From contig NZ_CP049935.1 in assembly GCF_011383005.1 (NCBI RefSeq), forward strand, positions 1,116,001 through 1,180,000: a stretch of DNA of 64,000 nucleotides. The letters are read 5' to 3'. Source of the DNA: Phycicoccus sp. HDW14 (GTDB taxonomy: Bacteria; Actinomycetota; Actinomycetes; Actinomycetales; Dermatophilaceae). Numbering within the stretch: the first letter of the stretch is position 1; every line of letters starts with the position of its first letter. Shown here in pieces: positions 29,643 through 39,082 of this stretch. The translations under genes were made by a program, and so were the position numbers. The notes beneath the pieces were generated by a model. The model worked only from the letters and a program-made list of their open reading frames with translations. It did no database searches and had not been told where the DNA came from.

Positions 29643-30245
29643 TCAGGACCGCTCGCGGAGCATCCCCTCCATGAGGGTGATCTCGACGGCCTGGGCCCGG
29701 CTGATCGCCCGGGCCAGGGTGCGCACCTCGTCGGTGCGGGCATCGGCGAGGGCCGCGTCGGCCATCTCCACCCCGCCACGGTGGTGGGCGATCATCAGCC
29801 GCAGGAAGATCCGGTCGGCCTCGACCCCCCGGGCCGCCCGCAGCTCGGCCAGCTGGTCGGCGGTCGCCATCCCCGGCATCGGCTGCCCCTCGGCGCCGTG
29901 CAGCGCGTGCTCGCCGCCGACCCAGGCCATCGGTGCGCGCTCGCCGGTCTGCGGCAGGCCCCACTGCACGAGCCAGCCGTACATCTGCCCGGCCTGCTGC
30001 TGCTGGCTCGTGATGATGTCGAAGGCCAGGCTGCGCACGGCCTCGTCGCTCGTGCGGTCGCGCGCGAGGAAGGCCATCTCGACGGCCTGCTGGTGGTGGG
30101 TCTGCATGTCGCGGGCGAACCCCGCGTCGGCCCCGAACTCGGTGACCCGGCCGGAGTCGGTCGCGCGCTGGACCAGGAGCGTGGCGCCGACGCCGACGAG
30201 GAGGGCGAGGACGGTGGCCAGCGCCACGGCGCCGCGGCGGCTCAC
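29643..30245 (-). CDS. DUF305 family membrane-anchored protein
   Basis: A 200-residue protein with one N-terminal membrane anchor (10-30) and a four-helix DUF305 domain. Two His/Met-rich segments are visible, RDMQTHHQQAVEMA and MIAHHRGGVEMA, with several further Met residues; these resemble metal (often copper) binding sites, though function is unproven. GTG 30245 overlaps the DUF3105 stop. DUF3105-DUF305 pairing recurs in actinobacteria. Confidence 0.88.
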   Translation of the reverse strand: MSRRGAVALATVLALLVGVGATLLVQRATDSGRVTEFGADAGFARDMQTHHQQAVEMAFLARDRTSDEAVRSLAFDIITSQQQQAGQMYGWLVQWGLPQTGERAPMAWVGGEHALHGAEGQPMPGMATADQLAELRAARGVEADRIFLRLMIAHHRGGVEMADAALADARTDEVRTLARAISRAQAVEITLMEGMLRERS

Positions 30246-30883
30246 GAGCTGGGCTGGGCGCTCGACGACGGCGTCGGGTAGGTCCCCTCGGTGCCGTCGC
30301 TGCCGCCGGTGCAGGCCGCGCCCGGCTCGGGTGTCTTCGGGCCCTGCCGGTACTCGCGGACGAACTCGGCCAGGCGCGGGTCGTCGACGCCGTTCAGCCG
30401 GACCTGGGTGGCCCACGACGAGGCGACCACCGGGGCCGGCAGGCCCTCGTAGGGCGAGACGAGGACGTAGGTGTCGGGCAGCGACTCGACGAGCGTCTTC
30501 ACCTGGGCGGCCGGCAGGTCGGGACGGTAGGTGACCCAGACGGCGCCGTGCTCGAGCGAGTGCACCGCCAGCTCGTTCTTCACCGGCTGGTCGTAGACAC
30601 CGCAGTTCAGCCAGATCGGGTTGTGGTCGCCGCCGACCGGCGGGGTCTCGGCGTAGTCGACCGGGGTCGTCACGTGCGACGAGGTGATGCCCTCGAAGTT
30701 GCGCACGGCGTCGAGCGAGGGCCGGTTCGAGGTGTCCCGCCAGATCACCACACCGACCACGCCGACGAGCACGAGCACGAGGGCCGACACGCCGCCGACG
30801 AGGAGGATCCGGCTGCGCCGCTCCTTGGCCCGCTGGGCCTTCTGCACCTCGGCGAGGGCGCGGGCGCGGGACGACGACGGCAC
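30242..30883 (-). CDS. DUF3105 family membrane-anchored protein
   Basis: A 213-residue protein. A short basic cytoplasmic N-terminus and one transmembrane segment (about 28-50) lead into the extracellular DUF3105 domain with the conserved PPVGGDHNPIWLNCGVY and HSLEHGAVWVTYRPD motifs; the His and Cys residues suggest metal binding. The tail is Ser/Pro-rich. The GTG start has a strong SD (GGAGG). First gene of a two-gene operon with DUF305. Confidence 0.88.
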   Translation of the reverse strand: MPSSSRARALAEVQKAQRAKERRSRILLVGGVSALVLVLVGVVGVVIWRDTSNRPSLDAVRNFEGITSSHVTTPVDYAETPPVGGDHNPIWLNCGVYDQPVKNELAVHSLEHGAVWVTYRPDLPAAQVKTLVESLPDTYVLVSPYEGLPAPVVASSWATQVRLNGVDDPRLAEFVREYRQGPKTPEPGAACTGGSDGTEGTYPTPSSSAQPSS

Positions 30884-31043
30884 AGTGGACCTCCGGTGTG
30901 GGGCCCGGGCAGGGATCCGGGCTTCGCCCTCCCCAGCGTCCGGAACGGCGCGGGAGTTCCCGCCTCCCGTCGGTCGCCTGCACGGGTCGTGGAGGTTCCC
31001 GGGAGATGACCGCCGCGGTGCGGGTGGGCGCGCGACCAGCGCC

Positions 31044-31049
31044 TAGACT
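31044..31049 (+). promoter_or_regulatory. -10 element (TAGACT) of dxs
   Basis: Lies 45 bp before the dxs GTG; a 5' leader with SD GAGGAGG (about 31078-31084) follows, so this transcript is leadered, unlike several neighbours. The rest of the 210 bp between DUF3105 and dxs shows no other clear signal. Confidence 0.5.
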
Positions 31050-31093
31050 CGTGGGGTTCGACCGGACCCGACAGCGACGAGGAGGTAGGCGCG

Positions 31094-32962
31094 GTGAGCC
31101 TGCTGCAACGGATCGGCGGTCCGCGCGACCTCAAGGCACTCCCGGCGGCCGAGCTGCCCGCGCTCGGCGAGGAGATCCGCGGGTTCCTCGTCGACCAGGT
31201 CGCCCGCACCGGTGGCCACCTCGGCCCCAACCTCGGGGTCGTCGAGCTGACCATCGCCCTGCACCGGGTCTTCGACAGCCCCACCGACGCGATCGTCTTC
31301 GACACCGGGCACCAGTCCTACGTGCACAAGCTGCTCACCGGGCGGCACGACTTCTCGGCGCTGCGCAAGGAGGGCGGCCTCTCCGGCTACCCCAGCCGCG
31401 CCGAGTCCGAGCACGACGTCGTCGAGAACTCGCACGCCTCGACCTCGCTGTCCTGGGCGCACGGCATCGCCGCCGGCCGGGTGGTCCGTGGCGAGCGCAA
31501 CCGGCACACCGTGGCGGTCATCGGCGACGGCGCCCTCACCGGGGGGATGGCCTGGGAGGCGCTGAACAACATCGCCGCCGAGACCGACCTGCCGCTCGTC
31601 CTCGTCGTCAACGACAACGAGCGCTCCTACGCCCCCACCCGCGGCGGTCTCGCCGACCACCTCGCGACGCTGCGCACCACCCGCGGCTACGAGCGCTTCC
31701 TCGACTGGGGCAAGCGCAACGTCTCGCGCACGCCGGTCGTCGGCGGCGCGATGTACGAGACGCTGCACGGCGTCAAGAAGGGCATCAAGGACATCGTCGC
31801 CCCGCAGGGGATGTTCGAGGACCTGGGCCTCAAGTACATCGGCCCGGTCGACGGCCACGACGAGCCGGCCCTCGAGGCCGCGTTGCGCAAGGCCCGCGCG
31901 TTCGGCGGCCCGGTGCTCGTGCACGTCATCACCCAGAAGGGCCGCGGCTACGACCCGGCCATCACCGACGAGGCCGACCAGTTCCACGCCGTCGGCGTCA
32001 TCAACCCCGAGACCGGCCTGCCCCTCGAGATCGCCGGCCGCAGCTGGACCGACGAGTTCGCCGACACGATGGTCGAGCTGGGGGAGGAGCGCGACGACGT
32101 CGTGGCCATCACCGCGGCGATGATGATGCCCGTCGGCCTCCAGCCGTTCGGCGAGCGCTTCCCCGAGCGCACCTTCGACGTCGGCATCGCCGAGCAGCAC
32201 GCACTGACCATGGCTGCGGGACTGGCCTTCTCGGGTCTGCACCCGGTCGTCGCCGTCTACGCCACCTTCCTCAACCGCGCCTTCGACCAGCTGCTCATGG
32301 ACTGCGCCCTGCACAAGGCCGGCGTCACCGTCGTCCTCGACCGCTCGGGCGTCACCGGGCCCGACGGCGCCTCGCACCACGGCATGTGGGACATGACCAT
32401 CTCGGGAGTCGTCCCGGGGCTGCACCTCGCGGCGCCGCGCGACGGCCAGCAGGTGGCGGCTGCCGTGCGGGCGGCCGTCGAGATCTCCGATGCGCCGTCG
32501 GTCGTCCGGTTCCCCAAGGGCACCGTCGCCGACCCGATCGAGGCCGTGCGCACCGTCGGCGGCGTCGACGTGCTCGTCGAGCCCGACGAGGGTGACGTCG
32601 ACGTGCTGCTCGTCGGGGTCGGGTCGATGGCCGCCACGGCGCTGACCGCTGCCGAGAAGCTCGCCGCCGAGGGCCACCGGGTGCGGGTCGTCGACCCCGT
32701 CTGGGCGCTTCCGGTGCCCGACGCGGTCGTCACGCTGGCCCGCTCGGCCGGCCGGGTGGCCGTCGTCGAGGACAACGTCGTGGTCGGGGGCATCGGCTCG
32801 CAGGTCGCGCAGGCGCTGCGCGAGGCGGACCTCGACGTGGCCGTCGACACCTTCGGCATCCCGCGCCGCTTCCTCGACCACGCCTCGCGGGGGCAGGTCC
32901 TCGACGCCGTCGGGCTCACCCCCGACGCCGTCGCCACCGCCCTGCGCGCCCGCCTCGGCTGA
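31094..32962 (+). CDS. dxs: 1-deoxy-D-xylulose-5-phosphate synthase
   Basis: First enzyme of the MEP isoprenoid pathway; condenses pyruvate and glyceraldehyde-3-phosphate using thiamine diphosphate. 622 residues, intact. The N-terminal ThDP half has [17 protein letters not shown] and [16 protein letters not shown]; the transketolase-like half has [15 protein letters not shown] and [14 protein letters not shown]; the C-terminal domain ends ALRARLG. GTG start with a strong SD. Confidence 0.97.
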   Translation: MSLLQRIGGPRDLKALPAAELPALGEEIRGFLVDQVARTGGHLGPNLGVVELTIALHRVFDSPTDAIVFDTGHQSYVHKLLTGRHDFSALRKEGGLSGYPSRAESEHDVVENSHASTSLSWAHGIAAGRVVRGERNRHTVAVIGDGALTGGMAWEALNNIAAETDLPLVLVVNDNERSYAPTRGGLADHLATLRTTRGYERFLDWGKRNVSRTPVVGGAMYETLHGVKKGIKDIVAPQGMFEDLGLKYIGPVDGHDEPALEAALRKARAFGGPVLVHVITQKGRGYDPAITDEADQFHAVGVINPETGLPLEIAGRSWTDEFADTMVELGEERDDVVAITAAMMMPVGLQPFGERFPERTFDVGIAEQHALTMAAGLAFSGLHPVVAVYATFLNRAFDQLLMDCALHKAGVTVVLDRSGVTGPDGASHHGMWDMTISGVVPGLHLAAPRDGQQVAAAVRAAVEISDAPSVVRFPKGTVADPIEAVRTVGGVDVLVEPDEGDVDVLLVGVGSMAATALTAAEKLAAEGHRVRVVDPVWALPVPDAVVTLARSAGRVAVVEDNVVVGGIGSQVAQALREADLDVAVDTFGIPRRFLDHASRGQVLDAVGLTPDAVATALRARLG

Positions 32963-32969
32963 GCCGGCC

Positions 32970-33626
32970 GTGGGCGTGCCCGGCGGCAGCCGCGACGAGG
33001 TCCGCACCGCCTACGACGCCATCGCCGAGGACTATGCGGCGGCCTTCCCGGGCACCGAGCCCGAGGCCCCGCTCGACCTCGCGATGGTCGAGCACCTCGT
33101 CCGCGTCGTCCACGAGGGCGGGAGTGCCCGCGTGCTCGACGCCGGGTGCGGCACCGGCCGGATGGGCCGCTTCCTCGCCGACCGCGGCTGCTCGGTGGTC
33201 GGCGTCGACCTCTCACCCGGGATGCTCGCGATGGCCCGGCGCGACCACCCCGACCTCGACGTGCGCGAGGCGTCGGTCACGGAGCTGCCCTTCGAGAACG
33301 GCTCGTTCGACGGAGTCCTGTTCTGGTACAGCCTGATCCACCTGCCCGATGACGACGCAGCCGTCGCGCTGGCCGAGGCCGCGCGGGTGCTCCGGCCGGG
33401 TGGGTACGTGCTCGTGGGGTCGCAGAAGGGCGAGGGGACGGTCGACGTCGGCGCGCGCCTGCGCGAGCGCGGCCACGACGTCGCGCTCACCCGGTGGCAC
33501 CGTGGCCCGCGCGAGCTCATCGGCCTCCTGCGCGGCGCCGGGCTCGAACGGGTGGCTCGGCTGGTCCGTGAGCCGATCGGGCGGGAGCGCGAGGGCCAGG
33601 TCTTCGTCCTCGCCCGCCGTCCCTGA
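32970..33626 (+). CDS. Class I SAM-dependent methyltransferase
   Basis: A 218-residue small-molecule-type methyltransferase. Motif I VLDAGCGTGRMGRFLA near residue 50, motif II VVGVDLSPGMLAMAR, and a later VLRPGGYVLVG are present, as in UbiE/Methyltransf_11 proteins. The substrate is unknown. It starts 7 bp after dxs, so it is likely cotranscribed. Confidence 0.85.
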   Translation: MGVPGGSRDEVRTAYDAIAEDYAAAFPGTEPEAPLDLAMVEHLVRVVHEGGSARVLDAGCGTGRMGRFLADRGCSVVGVDLSPGMLAMARRDHPDLDVREASVTELPFENGSFDGVLFWYSLIHLPDDDAAVALAEAARVLRPGGYVLVGSQKGEGTVDVGARLRERGHDVALTRWHRGPRELIGLLRGAGLERVARLVREPIGREREGQVFVLARRP

Positions 33627-33771
33627 CCTCACGGGCCGCCCGTCCTGTGTATCAGCCGTGCGTTCGGGCTCTCCTCAGGACGACGGCGGACCTCTGTCGT
33701 CACCCACGAGACCAGTGGGCGTCCCATCGCCGCGACCATCCTGGACGGGGCGCCAGCAGAAGGAGACCGAC

Positions 33772-33948
33772 ATGGCCGGCACGTTCGTCCTGAAGAGAAG
33801 CGGGACCCAGTTCATGTTCAACCTCAAGGCCGGCAACGGCGAGATCATCGCCACGAGCGAGCGCTACACGAGCAAGCAGAAAGCGCTCGCCGGGATCGAG
33901 TCCGTGAAGTCGAACGCCCCGGGCGCCTCGACCGACGACCAGACCTGA
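33772..33948 (+). CDS. DUF1508 (YegP-like) small protein
   Basis: A 58-residue single-repeat DUF1508 protein: FVLKRSGTQFMFNLKAGNGEIIATSERYTSKQKALAGIESVK is split here only by its turns and contains the family core (GEIIATSE and YTSK). YegP has two repeats; this has one. Function unknown. ATG 33772 has a very strong SD (AAGGAG). Base composition is less GC-rich than its neighbours, typical for a highly expressed small gene. Confidence 0.88.
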   Translation: MAGTFVLKRSGTQFMFNLKAGNGEIIATSERYTSKQKALAGIESVKSNAPGASTDDQT

Positions 33949-33967
33949 CGCCGGGACCTCGACCTCC

Positions 33968-33996
33968 GGGGCGCTCCCTCCCCACGGGAGCGCCCC
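33968..33996. terminator. Terminator hairpin after the DUF1508 gene
   Basis: 11-bp perfect stem GGGGCGCTCCC / GGGAGCGCCCC with a 7-nt loop, followed by a C-rich tail. It lies between convergent stops and can serve both directions. Confidence 0.8.
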
Positions 33997-34045
33997 CACC
34001 GGTCGGGCCTCCGCAGCCTGCGCATCGAGCTTCTCGGCCTCGAGC

Positions 34046-35593
34046 TCAGCCCTCGGCACGTAGCCGGGACTTGATGTCGGTCTTGAGGACCTTGCCGACG
34101 GTCGAGCGCGGGAGGTCGGGCCAGACCTCGACCTGCTTGGGCGCCTTGACCGAGCCGATTCGCTCCTTGACGAACGCGACCACATCGGCCGGGTCGGGGG
34201 AGTGTCCTGCGAGCGGCTGGACGACGGCCACGACCCGCTCGCCCCAGTGGTCGTCGGGCAGGCCGATGACGGCACAGTCCTGGACGTCGGGATGGGCCAG
34301 GAGGGCCTGCTCGACCTCCGTGGAGTACACGTTGAAGCCGCCGCTGATGATCATGTCCTTGGCCCGGTCGACGATGAACAGGTACCCGTCCTCGTCGAGG
34401 TAGCCGATGTCGCCGGTGTGGTGCCAGCCGTGGGCCGACGCCTCGGCCGTGGCCTCGGGGTTCTTGTGGTACCCCGGCGTGACGAGCGAGCCGCGCACGA
34501 CGATCTCACCCCGCTCGCCCTGCGGCAGAAGGGTTCCCATCGGATCCATGACCGCCACGGTGACGAGTGGGGTGGGCCGCCCGGCGGACGCGAGCCGCCC
34601 GCGTGCCACCTCGCCGTCGGCCGTGAAGTGCTGGCGCGGCGACAGCGTCGAGATCATCATCGGCGCCTCGGTCTGCCCGAACAGCTGGCCCATGACCGGC
34701 CCGATCCGGGTCAGCGCCTCCTCGAGCCGGGACACCGACATCGGGGCCGCGCCGTACCAGAAGCACTGCAGCGACGAGAGGTCCGTCGTGTCGAGGGCCG
34801 GGTGCCCGAGGACCGCGTAGATGACGGTCGGCGGCAGGAAGGTGTGCGTGACCCGGTGCTCCTCGATGAGCCCGACGAACCGGCCGACGTCGGGGGAGCG
34901 CATGACGACCACCTCCCCACCGAGGCTCATCACCGGGAAGCAGAGCACCCCGGCGGCGTGCGTCAGCGGCGCCAGGGCCAGGTACACCGGCCGGCCGTCC
35001 TCGGGGAACGGGTAGCTCATGAGCGTCAGCGCGGTCATCGTCTCGAGGTTGGTCCCGGTGAGCACCACTCCCTTGGGGCGCCCGGTCGTCCCGCCGGTGC
35101 CGACGATCATCGCGACGTCGTCGACGGCGGGCCGGTCGACGACCTCGTCGGGGCCGGCCGCGAGGAACGCGTCGAAGCCCAGTGCGCCCTCGACCTCACC
35201 GTCGAGGCAGACCCACGTCCGGACCAGCGGCAGGTCGTCGCGGATCTGCTCGACCAGCGGGGCGAACCCCGACTGGAAGATGACGAGCGTGCAGTCGAAC
35301 AGCTCGAGGAGCTCGCGGTTCTCCGCGGCGACGTTGCGAGGGTTGACCGGGCACCACACCGCACCCGCCCGGCTGATGCCGAAGACGCACGAGAAGGCGA
35401 CCGGGTCGTTGGCCGAGATGATCGCCACCGAGTCGCCGGGCCGCACGGCGTGCGCGGCGAGCGCCGCCGCCACCCGGAAGGACAGCTCGCGCACCTGCCC
35501 GTAGGACCGCGACGAGCCGTCGGTCGTCAGGCACGGCGCATCGACCCCGAGCGAGGCGCCCTTGTCGAGGTGGTCGACCAGCCGCATCCCCAT
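34046..35593 (-). CDS. Acyl-CoA synthetase / AMP-dependent ligase
   Basis: A 515-residue ANL-superfamily enzyme that adenylates a carboxylic acid and loads CoA. Motifs: P-loop GTGGTTGRPKGVV near residue 168, core GYLDEDGYLFIVDRAKD near 410, hinge and SGGFNVYSTEVE, and catalytic Lys in RSTVGKVLK near the C-terminus. The acid is unknown; linkage to an SDR and TetR points to a catabolic cassette for a fatty or cyclic acid. It lies 18 bp downstream of the SDR gene on the same strand. Confidence 0.9.
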   Translation of the reverse strand: MGMRLVDHLDKGASLGVDAPCLTTDGSSRSYGQVRELSFRVAAALAAHAVRPGDSVAIISANDPVAFSCVFGISRAGAVWCPVNPRNVAAENRELLELFDCTLVIFQSGFAPLVEQIRDDLPLVRTWVCLDGEVEGALGFDAFLAAGPDEVVDRPAVDDVAMIVGTGGTTGRPKGVVLTGTNLETMTALTLMSYPFPEDGRPVYLALAPLTHAAGVLCFPVMSLGGEVVVMRSPDVGRFVGLIEEHRVTHTFLPPTVIYAVLGHPALDTTDLSSLQCFWYGAAPMSVSRLEEALTRIGPVMGQLFGQTEAPMMISTLSPRQHFTADGEVARGRLASAGRPTPLVTVAVMDPMGTLLPQGERGEIVVRGSLVTPGYHKNPEATAEASAHGWHHTGDIGYLDEDGYLFIVDRAKDMIISGGFNVYSTEVEQALLAHPDVQDCAVIGLPDDHWGERVVAVVQPLAGHSPDPADVVAFVKERIGSVKAPKQVEVWPDLPRSTVGKVLKTDIKSRLRAEG

Positions 35594-35611
35594 GGGGTCA
35601 GCGAACCCGGC

Positions 35612-36403
35612 TCACATGCCCATGCCGCCGTCGACCGGGAGGCCGGCGCCGGTGATGAACTTCGCCGCGTCCGAGGACAGGAAGACGACGGCGTCGGCCA
35701 TGTCGTCGACCTGGCCGAGCCGGCCCGAGGGGGTCAGCTCGATGACGGCACCGACGGCGGCCTCCGGCGAGGGGAAGAGGCCGATCTCGGCGACGTCGTT
35801 GGCCAGGCCGGCGCCCATGGCCGTCGGGACGAGCCCCGGGTAGACGCAGTTGACGCGCACGCCGTAGCCGAGCTTGCCCGACTCGGTGGCCGCCACCCGG
35901 GTGAGCCGGTCGACGGCGGACTTCGTGGCGGAGTACACCGCGATGCCGGGGAAGGCGATGGTCGCGGCGACCGAGGCGATGCTCGTGATGGCGCCGCCCT
36001 TGCCGGCCGCGCCGCCCGGCCGCATCGCGCGCAGGCCGTGCTTGAGCCCGAGCGTGGTGCCGAGCACGTTGACCTCGAGCATCCGGCGGACGTCGTCGGC
36101 CTCGACCTCGGTGATCAGGCTCGTGATCTCGATGCCGGCGTTGTTGACGAGGATGTCGAAGCCGCCGAGCCGCTCGACGATGGCGGCCACGGCGGCCTCC
36201 CACGAGGCGTCGTCGGTGACGTCGAGGTGGACGAAGCCGTGGCCGTCGCCGAGGGCGGCGGCGGTCTGCTCGCCGGAGTCCTGGACGTCACCGATCATCA
36301 CGCGCGCACCGGCCGCGGCCAGCGCCTGCGCCATCCCCTCCCCGAGCCCCTGGGCTCCTCCGGTGACGAGGGCGGTGCGTCCGGACAGGTCGTACGACGT
36401 CAT
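35612..36403 (-). CDS. Short-chain dehydrogenase/reductase
   Basis: A classical SDR of 263 residues: cofactor motif TGGAQGLGEG, DVTDDASW, NNAG, catalytic Ser in the SIASVAA segment and YSATK with Tyr/Lys, ending in the PVDGGMGM C-terminus. The Asp in GDVQDSG after beta2 suggests NAD(H) preference. First gene of a two-gene operon with the acyl-CoA synthetase; a TetR operator overlaps its promoter region. Confidence 0.92.
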   Translation of the reverse strand: MTSYDLSGRTALVTGGAQGLGEGMAQALAAAGARVMIGDVQDSGEQTAAALGDGHGFVHLDVTDDASWEAAVAAIVERLGGFDILVNNAGIEITSLITEVEADDVRRMLEVNVLGTTLGLKHGLRAMRPGGAAGKGGAITSIASVAATIAFPGIAVYSATKSAVDRLTRVAATESGKLGYGVRVNCVYPGLVPTAMGAGLANDVAEIGLFPSPEAAVGAVIELTPSGRLGQVDDMADAVVFLSSDAAKFITGAGLPVDGGMGM

Positions 36404-36456
36404 GGGCTCGGCTCCTTTGCCTGTGCTCCCGGGTGGGTGGCAGCAGCCTCCACCAG

Positions 36457-36478
36457 AGTCTTGACACTCGTCAAGACT
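36457..36478. promoter_or_regulatory. TetR-type operator between SDR operon and tetR
   Basis: AGTCTTGAC-ACTC-GTCAAGACT has perfect 9-bp arms around a 4-bp spacer. It lies in the divergent region between the SDR gene and the TetR gene, ideal for autoregulation and operon repression. The core (CTTGAC...GTCAAG) resembles the aconitase palindrome at 17 kb. Confidence 0.75.
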
Positions 36479-36507
36479 TCGGCCGCCACCGGCCCTACGA
36501 TGGCCCC

Positions 36508-37139
36508 GTGACCCCACCCGGCAGGACGCCCCGCCGCGCGTGGCCCGAGACGCCCGCACCCGTGAGGCGCGCCGCGACGCCCTCGCCGAGTCGGCGCTCA
36601 CCACCCTCGGCACCCTCGGGTACGCCCGCACCTCGCTGCGCGAGATCGCCGCCAACTCGGAGTTCAGCCACGGCGTCGTCCACTACTACTTCCGGGACAA
36701 GACCGAGCTCATCACCTACTGCGTGCGGTACTACAAGGCCCGGTGCGTCCACCGCTACGACGCGGTCGTCGATGACTCCCGGACCGCCGACGGGCTGCTG
36801 GCGGCGTTCGCGGACAAGCTCGTCGAGACTCTCGTCGACGAGGCACCGATGCACCGGCTCTGGTACGACCTGCGCACGACGAGCATGTTCGAGGAGGCCC
36901 TGCGCGCCGACGTCGTGGCCATCGACGCGAGCCTGCAGGACATGGTGTGGCGGGTCGTCTCGCGCTACGCCGAGCTGGCCGGGCGAGAACTCGTCGTCAG
37001 CCCGGGCGTCGCCTACGCGATGCTCGACGGCGTCTTCGAGCGCGCCCTGCTGCGCCACCTGGCGGGGGAGGCCGGCGCCCTCGACGAGCTGCGTGGCGCG
37101 GTGCTCGGCGCCCTCCCGCTGCTGCTGCACGCGGGCTGA
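36508..37139 (+). CDS. TetR-family regulator (possible one-base break near the 5' end)
   Basis: About 200-210 residues. TetR HTH at the N-terminus (TLGTLGYARTSLREIAANS, HYYFRDKTELI), then a ligand-binding helical domain. The uninterrupted frame begins at GTG 36540. However, a -10 box TACGAT (36496-36501) sits 6 nt before a GTG at 36508, the leaderless geometry seen elsewhere; that GTG is one base out of frame, and adding one C in the GCCCC run near 36530 would join it. I therefore give the longer gene; if wrong, the start is 36540. It probably binds the 22-bp operator upstream and represses the SDR/synthetase operon. Confidence 0.85.
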
Positions 37140-37148
37140 GGGCGGAGC

Positions 37149-37394
37149 TCAGCCGGCGGCGCTGCGGGGGTGGCGCGTGACGTCGTAGCCGTCGGCCAGA
37201 CCGCTGACGAGCACCTCGACGAGGGCGGGGACGTCGTCGGGGTCGACCCGCACGGTGGAGACGCAGACGTTGTCGCGCCAGACCGACAGGACGAGCACGC
37301 CCGCCTCGTGGTGCCAGGTGGCGCGCAGCGCACGGCCCTCGCCGCGGGTGTCGGGGACGACCCCGGTGCGAGCCGGTCCCGGCGCGCGCTCCAT
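37149..37394 (-). CDS. Small conserved actinobacterial protein
   Basis: An 81-residue protein of unknown function. The core reads ATWHHEAGVLVLSVWRDNVC followed by VSTVRVDPDDVPALVEVLVSGL, a beta-strand then helix pattern I have seen in short uncharacterised actinobacterial proteins. No motif suggests an activity. It converges on tetR with 9 bp between stops, and a hairpin separates it from murA. Confidence 0.65.
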   Translation of the reverse strand: MERAPGPARTGVVPDTRGEGRALRATWHHEAGVLVLSVWRDNVCVSTVRVDPDDVPALVEVLVSGLADGYDVTRHPRSAAG

Positions 37395-37419
37395 CCACCG
37401 ATTGTGCGCCGGCAGCGAC

Positions 37420-37450
37420 TCGCCTGTCCACGGTTCGTGCCGACGGACAG
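37420..37450 (-). terminator. Candidate terminator downstream of murA
   Basis: 8-bp stem GCCTGTCC / GGACAGGC with a 15-nt loop, about 75 bp beyond the murA stop in its direction of transcription. Confidence 0.45.
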
Positions 37451-37525
37451 GCAGAGAGCCCGCAGCGGTGCGTCACGTGGAGGCCGGTGGCGCCTCTGCC
37501 TGTCGGTGCGACCGGTCAGCGGTTC

Positions 37526-39067
37526 TCAGATGTCGCGGAAGGTCTCGATCGTCGCGCCGAGGGCGTTGAGCCGCTCGGCGAGGTCCTCGTAGCCGCGGTT
37601 GATGACGTAGACGTTGCGCAGCACCGAGGTTCCGGGCGCGGCGAGCATCGCGAGCAGCACGACGACACCGGGACGTAGCGCCGGCGGGCACATCACCTCG
37701 GCCGCGCGCCACTTCGGCGTCGGGCCGGTGATCATCACGCGGTGCGGGTCCAGGAGCTGGACCTGGCCGCCGATCTTGGTCAGCTCGGTGAGGTAGATCG
37801 CGCGGTTCTCGTAGACCCAGTCGTGGATCATCGTCGTGCCCTCGGCGCAGGCCGCGATGAGCGCGAAGAACGGCAGGTTGTCGATGTTCAGCCCGGGGAA
37901 GGGCATCGGCGCGATCTTGTCGACGGGCGCGGTGAGCGGGCCGGGGTGGATCGTCAGGTCGACGAGCCGGGTATGGCCGTTCTGCGCGAGGTACTCCTCG
38001 GTGAGGTCGAACGTCAGCCCCATCTCCTCGAGGGTGGCCAGCTCGATCTCGAGGAACTCGATCGGCACGCGCTCGATGGTGATGGTCGACTCGGTGACGA
38101 CCGCGGCCGCGATGAGGCTCATCGCCTCGATCGGGTCCTCGGAGGGGGAGTACTCGATGTCCATGTCGACCCGGCCGACGCCGGTGACGACGAGGGTCGT
38201 GCTGCCGATGCCCTCGATCTGCACCCCGAGGCCCTGGAGGAAGAAGCACAGGTCCTGGACCATGTAGTTGGGGGAGGCGTTGCGGATGGTCGTCGTGCCC
38301 TCGTAGCGGGCGGCGGCCAGCAGCACGTTCTCGGTGACGGTGTCGCCGCGCTCGGTGAGCACGATGGCGCGCTTCGGGTGGCGGCTGCGGTCGACCGCGG
38401 CCTCGTAGAAGCCGTGCGTCGCCGTGACGTCGAGGCCGAAGTGGCGCAGGGCCGACAGGTGCGGCTCGACGGTGCGGGTGCCGAGGTCGCAGCCGCCGGC
38501 GTAGGGCAGCTGGAAGGCGTCGTACTCGGCGAGCAACGGGCCGAGGAACATGATGACCGTGCGGGTACGCCGCGCGGCCTCGATGTCGATGCCGGCGAGG
38601 TCGAGTCGGGCCGGGGGCACGATCTCGAGGTCGTTGCTGTCGGGGAGCCAGCGGACCCGGACCCCGATCGAGGTGAGCACCTCGATGATCCGGTTGACCT
38701 CCTCGATGCGGGCGAGGCTGCGCAGCGTGGTCTTGCCCTTGTTGAGCAGGCTCGCGCAGAGGAGGGCCACGGCGGCGTTCTTGCTCGTCTTGACCGGGAT
38801 CGAGCCGGACAGCTTCTTGCCGCCGACGATCCGCAGGTGCTGGGGGCCGGAGTGGCCGAGCGAGACGAACTCGCTGTCGAGCTTCTCGCCGACCCGCGCG
38901 AGCATCTCGAGGGACAGGTTCTGCTTGCCCTGCTCGATGCGCGCCACGGCGCTCTGGCTCGTGCCGAGGAGGTCGGCCAGCTCGTTCTGCGTCAGCCCCT
39001 GGTGTCGGCGGGCGTCACGGATGAGCGTGCCGATCCGGGTCAGGTACGTGTCGGAGGTCGTCGTCAC
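37526..39067 (-). CDS. murA: MurA-like UDP-GlcNAc enolpyruvyl transferase with N-terminal HTH
   Basis: A 513-residue protein in two parts. Residues about 10-70 are an XRE/Cro-type HTH (IGTLIRDARRHQGLTQNELA, LLGTSQSAVARIEQGKQ); residues about 85-513 are a full EPSP-synthase-fold MurA. Enolpyruvyl-transferase residues are kept: the loop Cys and Arg in AGGCDLGTR, Asp in FPGLNIDN, Arg in LRPGVV and in INRGYE. It should make the first committed peptidoglycan precursor, possibly also binding DNA. The start is GTG 39067, because a -10 TACGAT lies 7 nt upstream and overlaps the alternative ATG at 39076. Confidence 0.85.
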   Translation of the reverse strand: MTTTSDTYLTRIGTLIRDARRHQGLTQNELADLLGTSQSAVARIEQGKQNLSLEMLARVGEKLDSEFVSLGHSGPQHLRIVGGKKLSGSIPVKTSKNAAVALLCASLLNKGKTTLRSLARIEEVNRIIEVLTSIGVRVRWLPDSNDLEIVPPARLDLAGIDIEAARRTRTVIMFLGPLLAEYDAFQLPYAGGCDLGTRTVEPHLSALRHFGLDVTATHGFYEAAVDRSRHPKRAIVLTERGDTVTENVLLAAARYEGTTTIRNASPNYMVQDLCFFLQGLGVQIEGIGSTTLVVTGVGRVDMDIEYSPSEDPIEAMSLIAAAVVTESTITIERVPIEFLEIELATLEEMGLTFDLTEEYLAQNGHTRLVDLTIHPGPLTAPVDKIAPMPFPGLNIDNLPFFALIAACAEGTTMIHDWVYENRAIYLTELTKIGGQVQLLDPHRVMITGPTPKWRAAEVMCPPALRPGVVVLLAMLAAPGTSVLRNVYVINRGYEDLAERLNALGATIETFRDI

Positions 39068-39082
39068 GTCGACCATCGTAGA

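Noticed and set aside
36433-37188. An overlapping 251-residue frame over tetR
   Set aside because: Repetitive Ser/Arg/Thr/Pro composition without a fold; the TetR HTH is in the other frame.
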